A stretch of 7,584 nucleotides of DNA from Pseudomonadota bacterium (lineage in GTDB: Bacteria; Desulfobacterota; Desulfobulbia; Desulfobulbales; Desulfobulbaceae). A model generated the notes under the pieces. That model worked only from the letters and a program-made list of their open reading frames with translations. It had not been told where the DNA came from and did not search any database. Shown here piece after piece: positions 1 through 6,400 of this stretch (its first letter is position 1; each line of letters begins with the position of its first letter). The stretch covers positions 1 through 7,584 of the forward strand of contig WRKE01000228.1 of NCBI GenBank assembly GCA_009778235.1, written 5' to 3'. The position numbers and the translations under genes are program-made.

Positions 1-2
1 TC

Positions 3-806
3 TGCCGCCGCCATGGTTTGGGCTCTTTCCAGCACAACCTACAATCGGTTCAATTTCTGGACCGGTTTGAGCGGGGGGGCAGGGGATGGAACCTTTCCCT
101 CCAGGTCTTGGACGGCATTCTCTGCCACGACGGCGAGGTCCGGGCACGGCGCCTTACACCCGACCGGCACAAGGACTTTTTTGTTCATGACCGGGAAAGA
201 GCGGCCAAGCTGGCCGACCCCGGCCTGGACCTGGTACCGATGACCCTGGAGGGGTGCGTGGTCCGGCTGGCTGATACCATCGCCTACGTCGGCCGCGACC
301 TTGAGGATGCCATCGAGCTGGGCCTGATCGGACGGGGGGAGATTCCCGAGGAGTGTTGCCGGGTGCTCGGTGCCAGTAACGGCACCATGGTCTATACCCT
401 GGTGACCGATCTTCTGGCCAACAGCGCCCAGATCCGCACCTCGGCCATCGACGATCCGGCCGGCGACAGCTTAGGCTTCGGTGAAGAGGTGGGAGCGGCG
501 CTCCACCGGTTGAAGACATTTAATTACCAGCATATTTACACCAACCCGGCCTTTAAGCCGGATTTTGCCATGATCCATGAGTGTTACGAGCGGTTGTTCG
601 ACCATCACCTCGACCTGGCGCACCGGGCCGAACGCGGGGAACACGACCGGAGCTTCCTTAAGTCGATGTCACCTGACTACCTGGCGGCGCACGGCCCGGC
701 CGCCATGGTCCGCGATTATCTGGCCGGCATGACCGACGCCTATTTCCTGCGTCAGGCCGCGGCCATCGGTTGTGCAATCCCGGAGCGGTTATGCTTACCA
801 AAGTGA
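3..806 (+). CDS. HD-domain dNTP triphosphohydrolase (dGTPase-like), 5' end cut
   Basis: This is the C-terminal part (267 residues visible) of a dGTPase-family HD-domain phosphohydrolase (COG0232 type). Such enzymes cleave dNTPs to deoxynucleoside and triphosphate and help control the dNTP pool in the cytoplasm. The frame is open from base 3, so the start lies upstream and the first H and HD metal ligands are not visible. Seen here are the family's helix with FQHNLQS near the beginning, the following NLSLQVLDGILCHDGE segment, and PMTLEGCVVRLADTIAYVGRD, where the Asp at 273-275 matches the last metal ligand of the H-HD-D set. The C-terminal GMTDAYFLRQ is also typical. The last 16 bases overlap the ClC gene, which suggests translational coupling. 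The true substrate (dGTP or several dNTPs) cannot be told from sequence. The family call is secure; the exact activity is not. Confidence 0.88.
   Translation, partial: CRRHGLGSFQHNLQSVQFLDRFERGGRGWNLSLQVLDGILCHDGEVRARRLTPDRHKDFFVHDRERAAKLADPGLDLVPMTLEGCVVRLADTIAYVGRDLEDAIELGLIGRGEIPEECCRVLGASNGTMVYTLVTDLLANSAQIRTSAIDDPAGDSLGFGEEVGAALHRLKTFNYQHIYTNPAFKPDFAMIHECYERLFDHHLDLAHRAERGEHDRSFLKSMSPDYLAAHGPAAMVRDYLAGMTDAYFLRQAAAIGCAIPERLCLPK
782..785 (+). promoter_or_regulatory. Ribosome binding site for the ClC gene
   Basis: GGAG lies 5 bases before the ATG at 791, inside the end of the dNTPase gene. It selects ATG 791 over the upstream in-frame TTG at 770, which has no comparable site. Confidence 0.6.
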
Positions 807-2572
807 AACGATTCTTTCCGGGCGAGCAGGCTCGGATGATCCTGATCGCAGCCTGTATCGGGATCATGTCCGGGGTTGCCATCATTGTCTTTCGCGAATC
901 GGTGGAGCTGGTCCATGAGCTTATTTTTGTTTGGGGCCATGGGGCTCTCGGCATCAAGGAGGGCAGCTGGCGGCTCCTGTTGCTGCCGCTTTTGCCCATG
1001 GCCGGAGCGGCCCTGCTCATCCCCTTGTCCCTGGCCTTTCCAGGCCGGGTCAACGGCTACGGCTTCACCGGTTTTCTGCGTCGGGTCAACCTGGAGAACG
1101 GGGTGATCCGGGCCCGCAACATCTTTATCAAGATCATCGCCACCGCCCTGACCATCGGCAGCGGCAACTCGGCCGGGGTGGAAGGGCCGATCGCCCAGAT
1201 CGGCGGTGCCCTCGGCTCGCAGGTGGGACAGCGGTTCCGGGTTTCGGGCAAACGGATGAAGGTCTATATCGCGGCGGGATGCGCCGGCGGCATTGCCGGT
1301 ATTTTCAACGCCCCGCTGGCCGGCATGTTTTTCGCCGCCGAGATCGTCCTGCTCGGGACCTACGAAATTTCCTCCTTTTCAGCGCTGGTGATCGCCTCGG
1401 CGCTCTCGACCGTGGTGTCGCGGGCCTATTACGGCACCGTGCCGGCCTTTCCCATTCCGGACTACACCATTGTCAATCCTTTTGTCGAAATCCCGCTCTA
1501 TACCCTGATGGCGGTGATCGTCGGGGTGACGGCGGTGCTGCATATCCGTTTTTTTTATCTGATTCGGGACTGGTTCAAGCGATTGCGGCTCCACCCGCAG
1601 ATCAAGCCTGTTTTCGGCGCCCTGATGGTCGGCTGCATCGGCATTTTCTTCCCGCAGGTGATGGGTAACGGGTATGACTATATTGCCAAGGCCCTGGCCG
1701 GCGACACCCTGGTCTGGCGGATGATGGTGCTGGTCTTCCTCAAGTCGCTGGCCACCGCCATTACCCTGGGCTCGGGCGGCGCCGGCGGTGTCTTTGCCCC
1801 GGCCCTGTTCATCGGCGCGGTCCTGGGCGGCACCTACGGCGGCATCGTCCACCACTTTCTCCCCGAGATGACCGCAACCGCCGGCGCCTACGCCACGGTG
1901 GGCATCGGCGCCTTTCTCGCCGCCACCACCCACGCCCCCCTGACCGCCATCTTTCTCCTCTTCGAGATGACCGGCAATTACATGATCATCATCCCGGTGA
2001 TGGTGACCGCGGTGCTGGGCACGGTCACCTCCTCCTGGCTGTACGGCGACTCCATGGATACCGTTGATTTCACCCGCGAGGGGATCGATATCCACGAAGG
2101 CCGCGAGGTGGCGATCCTCAAATCGATCCGGGTGGGCAAGACGATCACCGAGGATGTCGATTTCATCAGCGAGAATGCCAACATCAACCACCTGCTCGAA
2201 CTGTTCCGCATTGCCCGCAACAACTTCTATTTCCCGGTGGTCAACAGCCAGGGGACGATGGTGGGCGTGGTCTCGATGCAGGATGTCAAGACCATCCTCC
2301 ACAGCGAGGAGGAACGGGTCTGTCACCTGGTGGGTGACATCTGTGCCCGCGAGGTGATCATGCTTACCCCGGACACCAACTGCTACGAGGCGATGCAGTT
2401 GTTCGACGTCAAGGGGATCGACGAGATTCCGGTGGTGGAAAGCCTGGAGGACCCTTGGGTGCTGGGCATGCTCAAACGTCAAGATGTGGTCGCCGCCTAT
2501 AACCACGAGATGATTAAACGGGGTATCAACGAACGGGCCGAGTCCATCCGGATGATCTGTTCGGCCGGTTAA
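791..2572 (+). CDS. ClC-family anion channel/transporter with C-terminal CBS pair
   Basis: The 593-residue product is an inner-membrane ClC protein moving chloride or a related anion, as a channel or an anion/proton antiporter. Residues about 13-415 hold many hydrophobic helices. The hallmark GSGNSAGVEGP is at 123-133, with the outer gating glutamate E131 (E148 in E. coli ClC-ec1), and GVFAP is at 333-337 (ClC-ec1 F357 region). FNAPLAG followed by AAE (E184) is the helix-H segment. Residues about 445-577 form two CBS domains, which in this family can bind adenine nucleotides and regulate transport. Three positions are odd by my alignment: the usual GxGxPE reads GYGFTG (89-94), so the central Ser is Tyr90; the C-terminal Tyr (Y445) position is D423; the internal proton Glu (E203) position is I185. 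GREGP also reads GVEGP. The anion carried and the coupling mode are therefore open. The start is chosen by the GGAG site. The gene overlaps the upstream dNTPase gene and is followed 45 bases later by the RapZ-like gene. Confidence 0.93.
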   Translation: MLTKVKRFFPGEQARMILIAACIGIMSGVAIIVFRESVELVHELIFVWGHGALGIKEGSWRLLLLPLLPMAGAALLIPLSLAFPGRVNGYGFTGFLRRVNLENGVIRARNIFIKIIATALTIGSGNSAGVEGPIAQIGGALGSQVGQRFRVSGKRMKVYIAAGCAGGIAGIFNAPLAGMFFAAEIVLLGTYEISSFSALVIASALSTVVSRAYYGTVPAFPIPDYTIVNPFVEIPLYTLMAVIVGVTAVLHIRFFYLIRDWFKRLRLHPQIKPVFGALMVGCIGIFFPQVMGNGYDYIAKALAGDTLVWRMMVLVFLKSLATAITLGSGGAGGVFAPALFIGAVLGGTYGGIVHHFLPEMTATAGAYATVGIGAFLAATTHAPLTAIFLLFEMTGNYMIIIPVMVTAVLGTVTSSWLYGDSMDTVDFTREGIDIHEGREVAILKSIRVGKTITEDVDFISENANINHLLELFRIARNNFYFPVVNSQGTMVGVVSMQDVKTILHSEEERVCHLVGDICAREVIMLTPDTNCYEAMQLFDVKGIDEIPVVESLEDPWVLGMLKRQDVVAAYNHEMIKRGINERAESIRMICSAG

Positions 2573-2617
2573 CCGCATGTGGCGCTCAAGCCGCCGCTAA
2601 GGAAGTTAAAAAGAGTC

Positions 2618-2986
2618 ATGAAGGTCACCCTGTTTTCCTTTGGCTTCAAACATGGCCATCCCGAGGCCGATATGGTGTGGGATGTCCGTTTCCTGCCCAA
2701 TCCCTATTGGGTGCCGGAATTGCGGCCCCGCACCGGTCTGGAACCTGAGGTGGCCGGTTACGTGTTGGCCCACGAGTCCGGAGAGCGGTTTCTGGCTTTG
2801 TTTTCGCCGCTGTTGCAGTTCATGATCGACGAGCATGCGGCCCGCGGCCGGGAGTCACTGACCCTGGCCATGGGCTGCACTGGCGGCAAACACCGTTCGG
2901 TGGCCCTGGTGGAGCACCTTTGGTCGCTGCTGACCGCCAAAGGATACCGCCTTGAGCGGTACCATCGCGATATCGACAAGGAATAG
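2618..2986 (+). CDS. Stand-alone RapZ C-terminal domain protein
   Basis: The 122-residue protein matches only the C-terminal half of RapZ, the RNase adapter that in E. coli binds GlmY/GlmZ small RNAs and senses glucosamine-6-phosphate. Visible hallmarks are SFGFKHG (7-13), DVRFLPNPYW (22-31), ELRPRTGL, and GCTGGKHRSV (86-95). The last looks like a phosphate-binding loop, and in E. coli RapZ the sugar-phosphate pocket lies in this domain. Full RapZ is about 285 residues with an N-terminal P-loop ATPase domain; no such domain is encoded upstream here, because the ClC gene ends at 2572. I chose ATG 2618 since the family homology begins right after it (MKVTLFSFGF); AAGGAAG at 2599-2605 is a rather distant ribosome site (12 bases). 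A GTG at 2579 would add 13 basic, unrelated residues. The function of the isolated domain is unknown. A role in RNA or sugar-phosphate binding is inference. Confidence 0.88.
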   Translation: MKVTLFSFGFKHGHPEADMVWDVRFLPNPYWVPELRPRTGLEPEVAGYVLAHESGERFLALFSPLLQFMIDEHAARGRESLTLAMGCTGGKHRSVALVEHLWSLLTAKGYRLERYHRDIDKE

Positions 2987-3015
2987 GGTGCGCGCGCGGT
3001 CTCCAGGACCTATAG

Positions 3016-3028
3016 TGTGAAAATCACA
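3016..3028 (+). promoter_or_regulatory. Perfect palindrome TGTGA-AAA-TCACA, possible operator
   Basis: The arms TGTGA and TCACA are exact inverted repeats around AAA, in the 71-base gap between the RapZ-like gene and the phasin gene, 19 bases before the phasin ribosome site. The arms resemble CRP/FNR half-sites, but the usual CRP spacer is 6 bases, not 3. A TATAGT hexamer at 3011-3016 abuts it, but no good -35 lies at the right distance. An operator for the phasin-ubiB pair is a guess. Confidence 0.3.
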
Positions 3029-3047
3029 ATTTCCTTTCATGCAACGT

Positions 3048-3052
3048 GGAGG
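3048..3052 (+). promoter_or_regulatory. Strong ribosome binding site for phasin gene
   Basis: GGAGG lies 5 bases before ATG 3058 and 8 bases before ATG 3061. It fixes the start at one of these two adjacent ATGs and argues against the GTG at 3046, which overlaps the site itself. Confidence 0.75.
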
Positions 3053-3057
3053 CAACT

Positions 3058-3366
3058 ATGATGGAATTTGTCAAAAATGTGGTCTATGCCGGGATTGGCG
3101 CCGCCTTCCTGACCAAGGAGAAGATCGAGGAACTCAGATGCGAGTTGATTGCCAAGGGCAAGATGTCGCAGGAGGAGGGCAAGCAGTTTGTCGACGATCT
3201 CCTGCGCCGGTCGGAAAAGGCTAAGGATCAGCTCGATCTGTGGGTCAACAAGCGGGTCGAGGACCGGATCAGGCAGCTCAATCTGGCCACCAAAGATGAG
3301 ATTGTCGAGCTGCAACGCAAGGTCGAAGAACTGCTGGTGGCGATCAATCGAAATAACGGCGACTAG
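3058..3366 (+). CDS. Phasin-like coiled-coil protein (PHA regulator family)
   Basis: The 102-residue protein resembles the short phasin-like family annotated as polyhydroxyalkanoate synthesis regulator (COG3937). It opens with a short hydrophobic stretch (about residues 3-18, FVKNVVYAGIGAAFLTKEK). The rest is a highly charged, all-helical chain with a K-G-K-M turn and heptad-like leucines towards the end (LQRKVEELLVAI), so it probably forms a coiled coil. Phasins coat polyester granules, but no PHA synthase or depolymerase is in this window, so granule binding here is not shown. The stop codon is 6 bases before ubiB and in the same frame, so the two are surely co-transcribed. A membrane- or lipid-associated partner of UbiB is an alternative role, by inference only. 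Initiation may be at 3058 or 3061. Confidence 0.72.
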   Translation: MMEFVKNVVYAGIGAAFLTKEKIEELRCELIAKGKMSQEEGKQFVDDLLRRSEKAKDQLDLWVNKRVEDRIRQLNLATKDEIVELQRKVEELLVAINRNNGD

Positions 3367-3372
3367 CCGCGC

Positions 3373-5070
3373 ATGTTCAGCATCAGGAAGCTCGGGGCCA
3401 TCGGGCGGACCTACCGCCACCTCAACCGCTACCACCGTATCCTGCGGGTCCTGTTCAAATACGGCTTCAATGACCTGATCGACCGGCTGCACATCGATCA
3501 GTATCTGGAGTCCGGGTTGCAGATGATCAACCGCAAACCGCGGGAGCAGATTTCCCGGCTCTCGCGGCCCGAGCGGTTGCGGCTGGTGTTCGAGGAACTG
3601 GGGCCGACCTTCATCAAGCTCGGCCAACTGCTCTCCACCCGCCCCGACCTGATCCCCCCGGATTTCCTTGACGAATTGGCCAAACTTCAGGACGAGATCC
3701 CCCCCTTCTCAGTGGCAGAGGTCCGGACTATTTTCAGGGAGGAACTGGGGCGTTATCCCGAGGAAATTTTTCATTATTTCGATGCCGAGCCCTTGGCGGC
3801 CGCCTCCATCGGCCAAGTGCACCGGGCCCGGATGGACAACGACGCCGAGGTGGTGGTCAAGGTGCAGCGGCCGGGCATCGAGAACATCATCGCCGTTGAC
3901 CTGGAGATCCTGGCCCACATCGCCGCGCTGATGGAGCAATATCTGGAAGAGGCCCAGGGGCATCAGCCCATGGCCATTGTCCATGAGTTCGCCCGCAGCC
4001 TGAGCCGGGAAATCGACTTTTCAGTTGAACTGTCGAATATTCAGCGGTTTGCCCGCCAGTTCGAGGGAAACCAGGCCATCCACGTGCCCCTGGTCTATCC
4101 GGAATTGAGCACCGACCGGGTGCTGGTCATGGAGTATGTGCTCGGCATCAAGTCGTCCAAGGTGGAGGTACTGCGCGAGCAGGGCTACGATCTTGCCCTG
4201 ATCGCCGAGCGTGGCGCCAACCTGGTGATGGAGCAGATCTTCGTCCATGGTTTTTTTCACGCCGATCCCCATCCAGGCAACGTTTTTATCCTGCCGGATA
4301 ATGTGGTCTGCTTCATCGATTTCGGCCAGGTGGGACGCTTGCCGCTCAAGGACCGGGAAGATTTCACCGACCTGGTGCTCGATCTGGTGGCCAGCAACGA
4401 GCAGAACATCGTCGCCGGGGTGCTCAAAGTCACGGTGCAGTTGGGCGAGATCGACCGGGAGAAACTGAGCAGGGATCTGATCGGCCTGATGGACATGTAT
4501 CTCTATCGTCCCCTGGAGCATTTGGAGGCCGGCAAGATCCTTCAGGACCTGCTCGGCTTGGTCTCCCGGCACAAGTTGACGTTCAAGCCCAGCTTTTATC
4601 AGATGCTCAAGGCCCTGACCACGGTGGAAGGGCTGGGGCTGATGCTCGATCCCAAGCTGGAGCTGATCCGCCTGGCTAAACCGTTCATGGCCAAGATCCG
4701 GTTGGGCCGGCTGCGGCCCGGCCGACTGCTCTCGGAGTTTTCGGCTACCGGCGCCTCCTACCTCAATCTGTTCCGCGACCTGCCCGAGGAGGCGCGCACC
4801 ATTCTGCATCTGCTGCGCAGTGGCCGGATGCGGCTGGAATTCGAGCACCGGGGGCTGAAATCCTTGAGCGTGACCCTTGATCGGGTGTCCAATCGCATCA
4901 GCTTCGCCATTGTCCTCGCCGCCCTGATCGTCGGCAGTTCCCTCATCCTCAATTCCGGGCTTCCGCCTCTTTGGCATGGCATTCCGATTATCGGCCTGAT
5001 CGGCTTCATCGTGGCCGGAGTCATGGGAGTCTGGCTCTTGTTTTCCATGCTCCGTCACAGTCGGCTGTGA
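3373..5070 (+). CDS. ubiB: UbiB/AarF-family (ABC1) atypical kinase
   Basis: The 565-residue protein is a complete UbiB (ABC1/ADCK) kinase-like protein, near the 546 residues of E. coli UbiB. The family supports isoprenoid quinone synthesis, probably as an ATPase acting on membrane lipids rather than as a protein kinase. Motifs in order: KxGQ as KLGQ (82-85), the Ala-rich loop AAASIGQ (142-148) that replaces the Gly-rich loop of ordinary kinases, the ATP-site lysine K163, ExD as EID (213-215), the catalytic HADPHPGN (296-303) and the metal-binding DFG (316-318). The tail has two hydrophobic helices, about 509-527 and 537-559, that anchor it in the inner membrane. The start has no clear ribosome site. 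It follows the phasin TAG by only two codons, so it is likely translated by reinitiation. Whether it serves ubiquinone, menaquinone or another lipid cannot be told here. Confidence 0.93.
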   Translation: MFSIRKLGAIGRTYRHLNRYHRILRVLFKYGFNDLIDRLHIDQYLESGLQMINRKPREQISRLSRPERLRLVFEELGPTFIKLGQLLSTRPDLIPPDFLDELAKLQDEIPPFSVAEVRTIFREELGRYPEEIFHYFDAEPLAAASIGQVHRARMDNDAEVVVKVQRPGIENIIAVDLEILAHIAALMEQYLEEAQGHQPMAIVHEFARSLSREIDFSVELSNIQRFARQFEGNQAIHVPLVYPELSTDRVLVMEYVLGIKSSKVEVLREQGYDLALIAERGANLVMEQIFVHGFFHADPHPGNVFILPDNVVCFIDFGQVGRLPLKDREDFTDLVLDLVASNEQNIVAGVLKVTVQLGEIDREKLSRDLIGLMDMYLYRPLEHLEAGKILQDLLGLVSRHKLTFKPSFYQMLKALTTVEGLGLMLDPKLELIRLAKPFMAKIRLGRLRPGRLLSEFSATGASYLNLFRDLPEEARTILHLLRSGRMRLEFEHRGLKSLSVTLDRVSNRISFAIVLAALIVGSSLILNSGLPPLWHGIPIIGLIGFIVAGVMGVWLLFSMLRHSRL

Positions 5071-5084
5071 GCCGCGGATGCGGC
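5071..5084 (+). terminator. Small GC hairpin right after ubiB stop
   Basis: GCCGC-GGAT-GCGGC forms a perfect 5-bp stem with a 4-base loop immediately after the ubiB stop codon. No T tract follows, so it is not a classic intrinsic terminator. It could stabilise the 3' end or be chance in GC-rich DNA. Confidence 0.25.
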
Positions 5085-5134
5085 CCACTCGCCAACGACC
5101 AGGCGGCCGGCCGGGATCTCATATCATTTTCTGT

Positions 5135-5173
5135 TTTTAATGCAAAAAATATTCTTATTTTTTTTCATTAAAA
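5135..5173. repeat. A/T-rich interrupted inverted repeat (hairpin)
   Basis: The outer arms TTTTAATG (5135-5142) and CATTAAAA (5166-5173) pair over 8 bp. The inner arms AAAAAATA (5144-5151) and TATTTTTT (5156-5163) pair over another 8 bp around a TTCT loop. A single C faces TT between the two stems. All 16 pairs but one are A-T, within otherwise GC-rich DNA. The element could be a weak terminator-like structure, a DNA-bending or nucleoid-protein site, or part of a small repeat. It is 62 bases after the ubiB stop and about 100 bases before the possible gpgS promoter. Confidence 0.6.
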
Positions 5174-5275
5174 TTCAACATGTTCCTATCATGACCTACC
5201 GCATTGGCAAGAGGAAATGCTATCAGGGTGTAACCGCCATGACGCCCTCTTTTCCCGGGTGTCGGTGGACAATCT

Positions 5276-5303
5276 TTGACTTCGAGGGTAAGCTGAGTAG
5301 AGT
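5276..5303 (+). promoter_or_regulatory. Possible sigma-70-like promoter for gpgS
   Basis: TTGACT (5276-5281) and TAGAGT (5298-5303) are spaced by 16 bases and match the -35 and -10 consensus at 5 of 6 and 4 of 6 positions. Transcription would start near 5310 and leave a leader of about 70 bases before the gpgS ATG. The -35 hexamer is also part of the inverted repeat TTTGACT/AGTCAAA, so a repressor site overlapping the promoter is conceivable. The match is by eye only. Confidence 0.3.
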
Positions 5304-5380
5304 CAAAAAATAAAAAACAAAAGAGTTTGATTCCCGCCCGAAATGCCGTGAGGTATAGAGGCACAGCTCGCAAGAAGCCC

Positions 5381-6400
5381 ATGGACAGAGCGGACAGATG
5401 GTTGTCAACCCGCACCTTCCACCACCGGCAATTTGCCGATATCGCCGCCTTGGTCTGCCGGAAGCACGACCAAAATTTACGACTGTCGCTGGTCCTGCCT
5501 ACCTTCAACGAGGAGCGGAGCATTGGGCCGGTACTTGCGCAATTGCTGCCGTTGCGGGATGGACTGGGGCTGCTGGACGAAATTTTTGTGTTCGATTCCG
5601 GCTCCACCGACAGAACCATGGAACGTGCCGAGGCGGCGGGGGCGGTGGTGTGTCGGGCCGCGGACATCCTGCCGGAGATGGGGCCAGCCCGCGGCAAGGG
5701 CGAGAATGTGTGGAAGGCATTGTACCACATCTCGGGCGATATCCTGATTGTGCTCGATGCCGATATCGCCAACATGCACCCGCGTTTCGTCACCGGCCTG
5801 GTCGGCCCCCTCCTCCATCAACCCGAAATCGGCTATGTCAAGGCCTGTTATGACCGGCCTGCCTTGCCGGCCAGCGGCCATGCCGCTGGCGGCGGACGGG
5901 TGACCGAGATGCTGGTCCGGCCGCTGCTCTCCCTTCATTTTCCGGAATTGACCGGTTTCATCCAGCCCTTGGCCGGCGAGTTCGCGGCCCGGCGTTGTCT
6001 GTTGGAAACCATCCCTTTTCCCGTGGGATATGGCGTTGAGATCGCCCATCTGATCGACCTTAATGGCCGCCATGGTCTCGGGGTCTTCGCCCAGACCGAT
6101 CTGGGGCAGCGCTGCCATCGTAACCGGGAGAACAGCGAACTGGGCCGGATGGCCTGCGCCATTCTTCTGGTTCTGCAACGGCGGCTCGAGCAGCGGGGAC
6201 TTTTGTCCGAACCGGCGGCAACCGGCTGCCAGATCCGCCAGTTCAGCCGCGACGGAGACGCGTTCAAAATGACGATCTCTGCCATTGAGGAGCAGGAGCG
6301 GCCGCCGATGCTGACCGTGCCAGCTTACCGGCAACGCTCCCCGCATCGATTCAATCGACAACTCCCTGCCTGGGCCTTGGCACCGCCGGAGGCAGCATGA
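5381..6400 (+). CDS. gpgS: Glucosyl-3-phosphoglycerate synthase (GT81)
   Basis: The 339-residue cytoplasmic GT-A enzyme should transfer glucose from an NDP-glucose to 3-phosphoglycerate, giving glucosyl-3-phosphoglycerate, the precursor of the compatible solute glucosylglycerate. Hallmarks: the N-terminal RTFHHRQF typical of GpgS, LPTFNEE (39-45), DSGSTD (72-77), the GKGENVW loop, the metal-binding DAD (126-128), the VTEMLVRPLLSLHFPEL and IQPLAGEFAARR segments for acceptor binding, GYGVEI (216-221) and HRNR with H246, the expected metal ligand. ATG 5381 is chosen because RTFHHRQF lies just 10 residues in, as in homologues; an in-frame TTG at 5327 would add 18 residues and is less likely. The ribosome site is weak (AAGAAG, 3 bases away). 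The gene overlaps the following glycosyltransferase by ATGA, so the two are co-translated. A mannosyl-3-phosphoglycerate synthase is less likely given the GT81-style motifs. Confidence 0.9.
   Translation: MDRADRWLSTRTFHHRQFADIAALVCRKHDQNLRLSLVLPTFNEERSIGPVLAQLLPLRDGLGLLDEIFVFDSGSTDRTMERAEAAGAVVCRAADILPEMGPARGKGENVWKALYHISGDILIVLDADIANMHPRFVTGLVGPLLHQPEIGYVKACYDRPALPASGHAAGGGRVTEMLVRPLLSLHFPELTGFIQPLAGEFAARRCLLETIPFPVGYGVEIAHLIDLNGRHGLGVFAQTDLGQRCHRNRENSELGRMACAILLVLQRRLEQRGLLSEPAATGCQIRQFSRDGDAFKMTISAIEEQERPPMLTVPAYRQRSPHRFNRQLPAWALAPPEAA
6388..6392 (+). promoter_or_regulatory. Ribosome binding site for GT4 gene
   Basis: GGAGG inside the last codons of gpgS lies 4 bases before ATG 6397 and 10 bases before ATG 6403. 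Either ATG may be used; they differ by two residues. Confidence 0.6.

Larger units (their letters stand above)
5071..5380. other. Non-coding region between ubiB and gpgS
   Basis: This 310-base stretch separates the two gene blocks. It starts GC-rich with a small hairpin and a CGGCCGGCCG palindrome (5104-5113), turns strongly A/T-rich at about 5120-5180 with an interrupted hairpin, then returns to mixed composition with a TTTGACT/AGTCAAA inverted repeat (5275-5281 and 5301-5307) and A-rich sequence at 5305-5322. Short reading frames exist on both strands, but none has a good ribosome site or a family I recognise. It probably holds the end of the ubiB transcript and the start of the gpgS transcript. 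Confidence 0.6.

Noticed and set aside
1379..2578. Long open frame on the minus strand (399 codons) opposite the ClC gene
   Set aside because: It lies wholly antisense to a gene with clear ClC and CBS motifs, has a His/Asp/Gly-rich composition typical of the reverse frame of GC-rich genes, and shows no known domain.
2988..3016. Sigma-70 promoter with -10 TATAGT at 3011-3016
   Set aside because: The sequence at the -35 distance is GTGCGC-like and does not match TTGACA.
4021..5088. Long minus-strand open frame (355 codons) opposite ubiB
   Set aside because: It is a codon-bias shadow of ubiB with low-complexity His/Gln/Asp-rich sequence and no motif.
5104..5113. CGGCCGGCCG palindrome
   Set aside because: A simple GC palindrome of this size is expected by chance in GC-rich DNA and has no supporting context.
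5327..5380. Extended gpgS start at TTG 5327
   Set aside because: It would add 18 residues before the conserved N-terminal region; ATG 5381 places the RTFHHRQF motif at the distance seen in homologues.
5310..5380. Possible riboswitch in the gpgS leader
   Set aside because: The leader is short and I could not match it to the conserved core of any riboswitch class I know.
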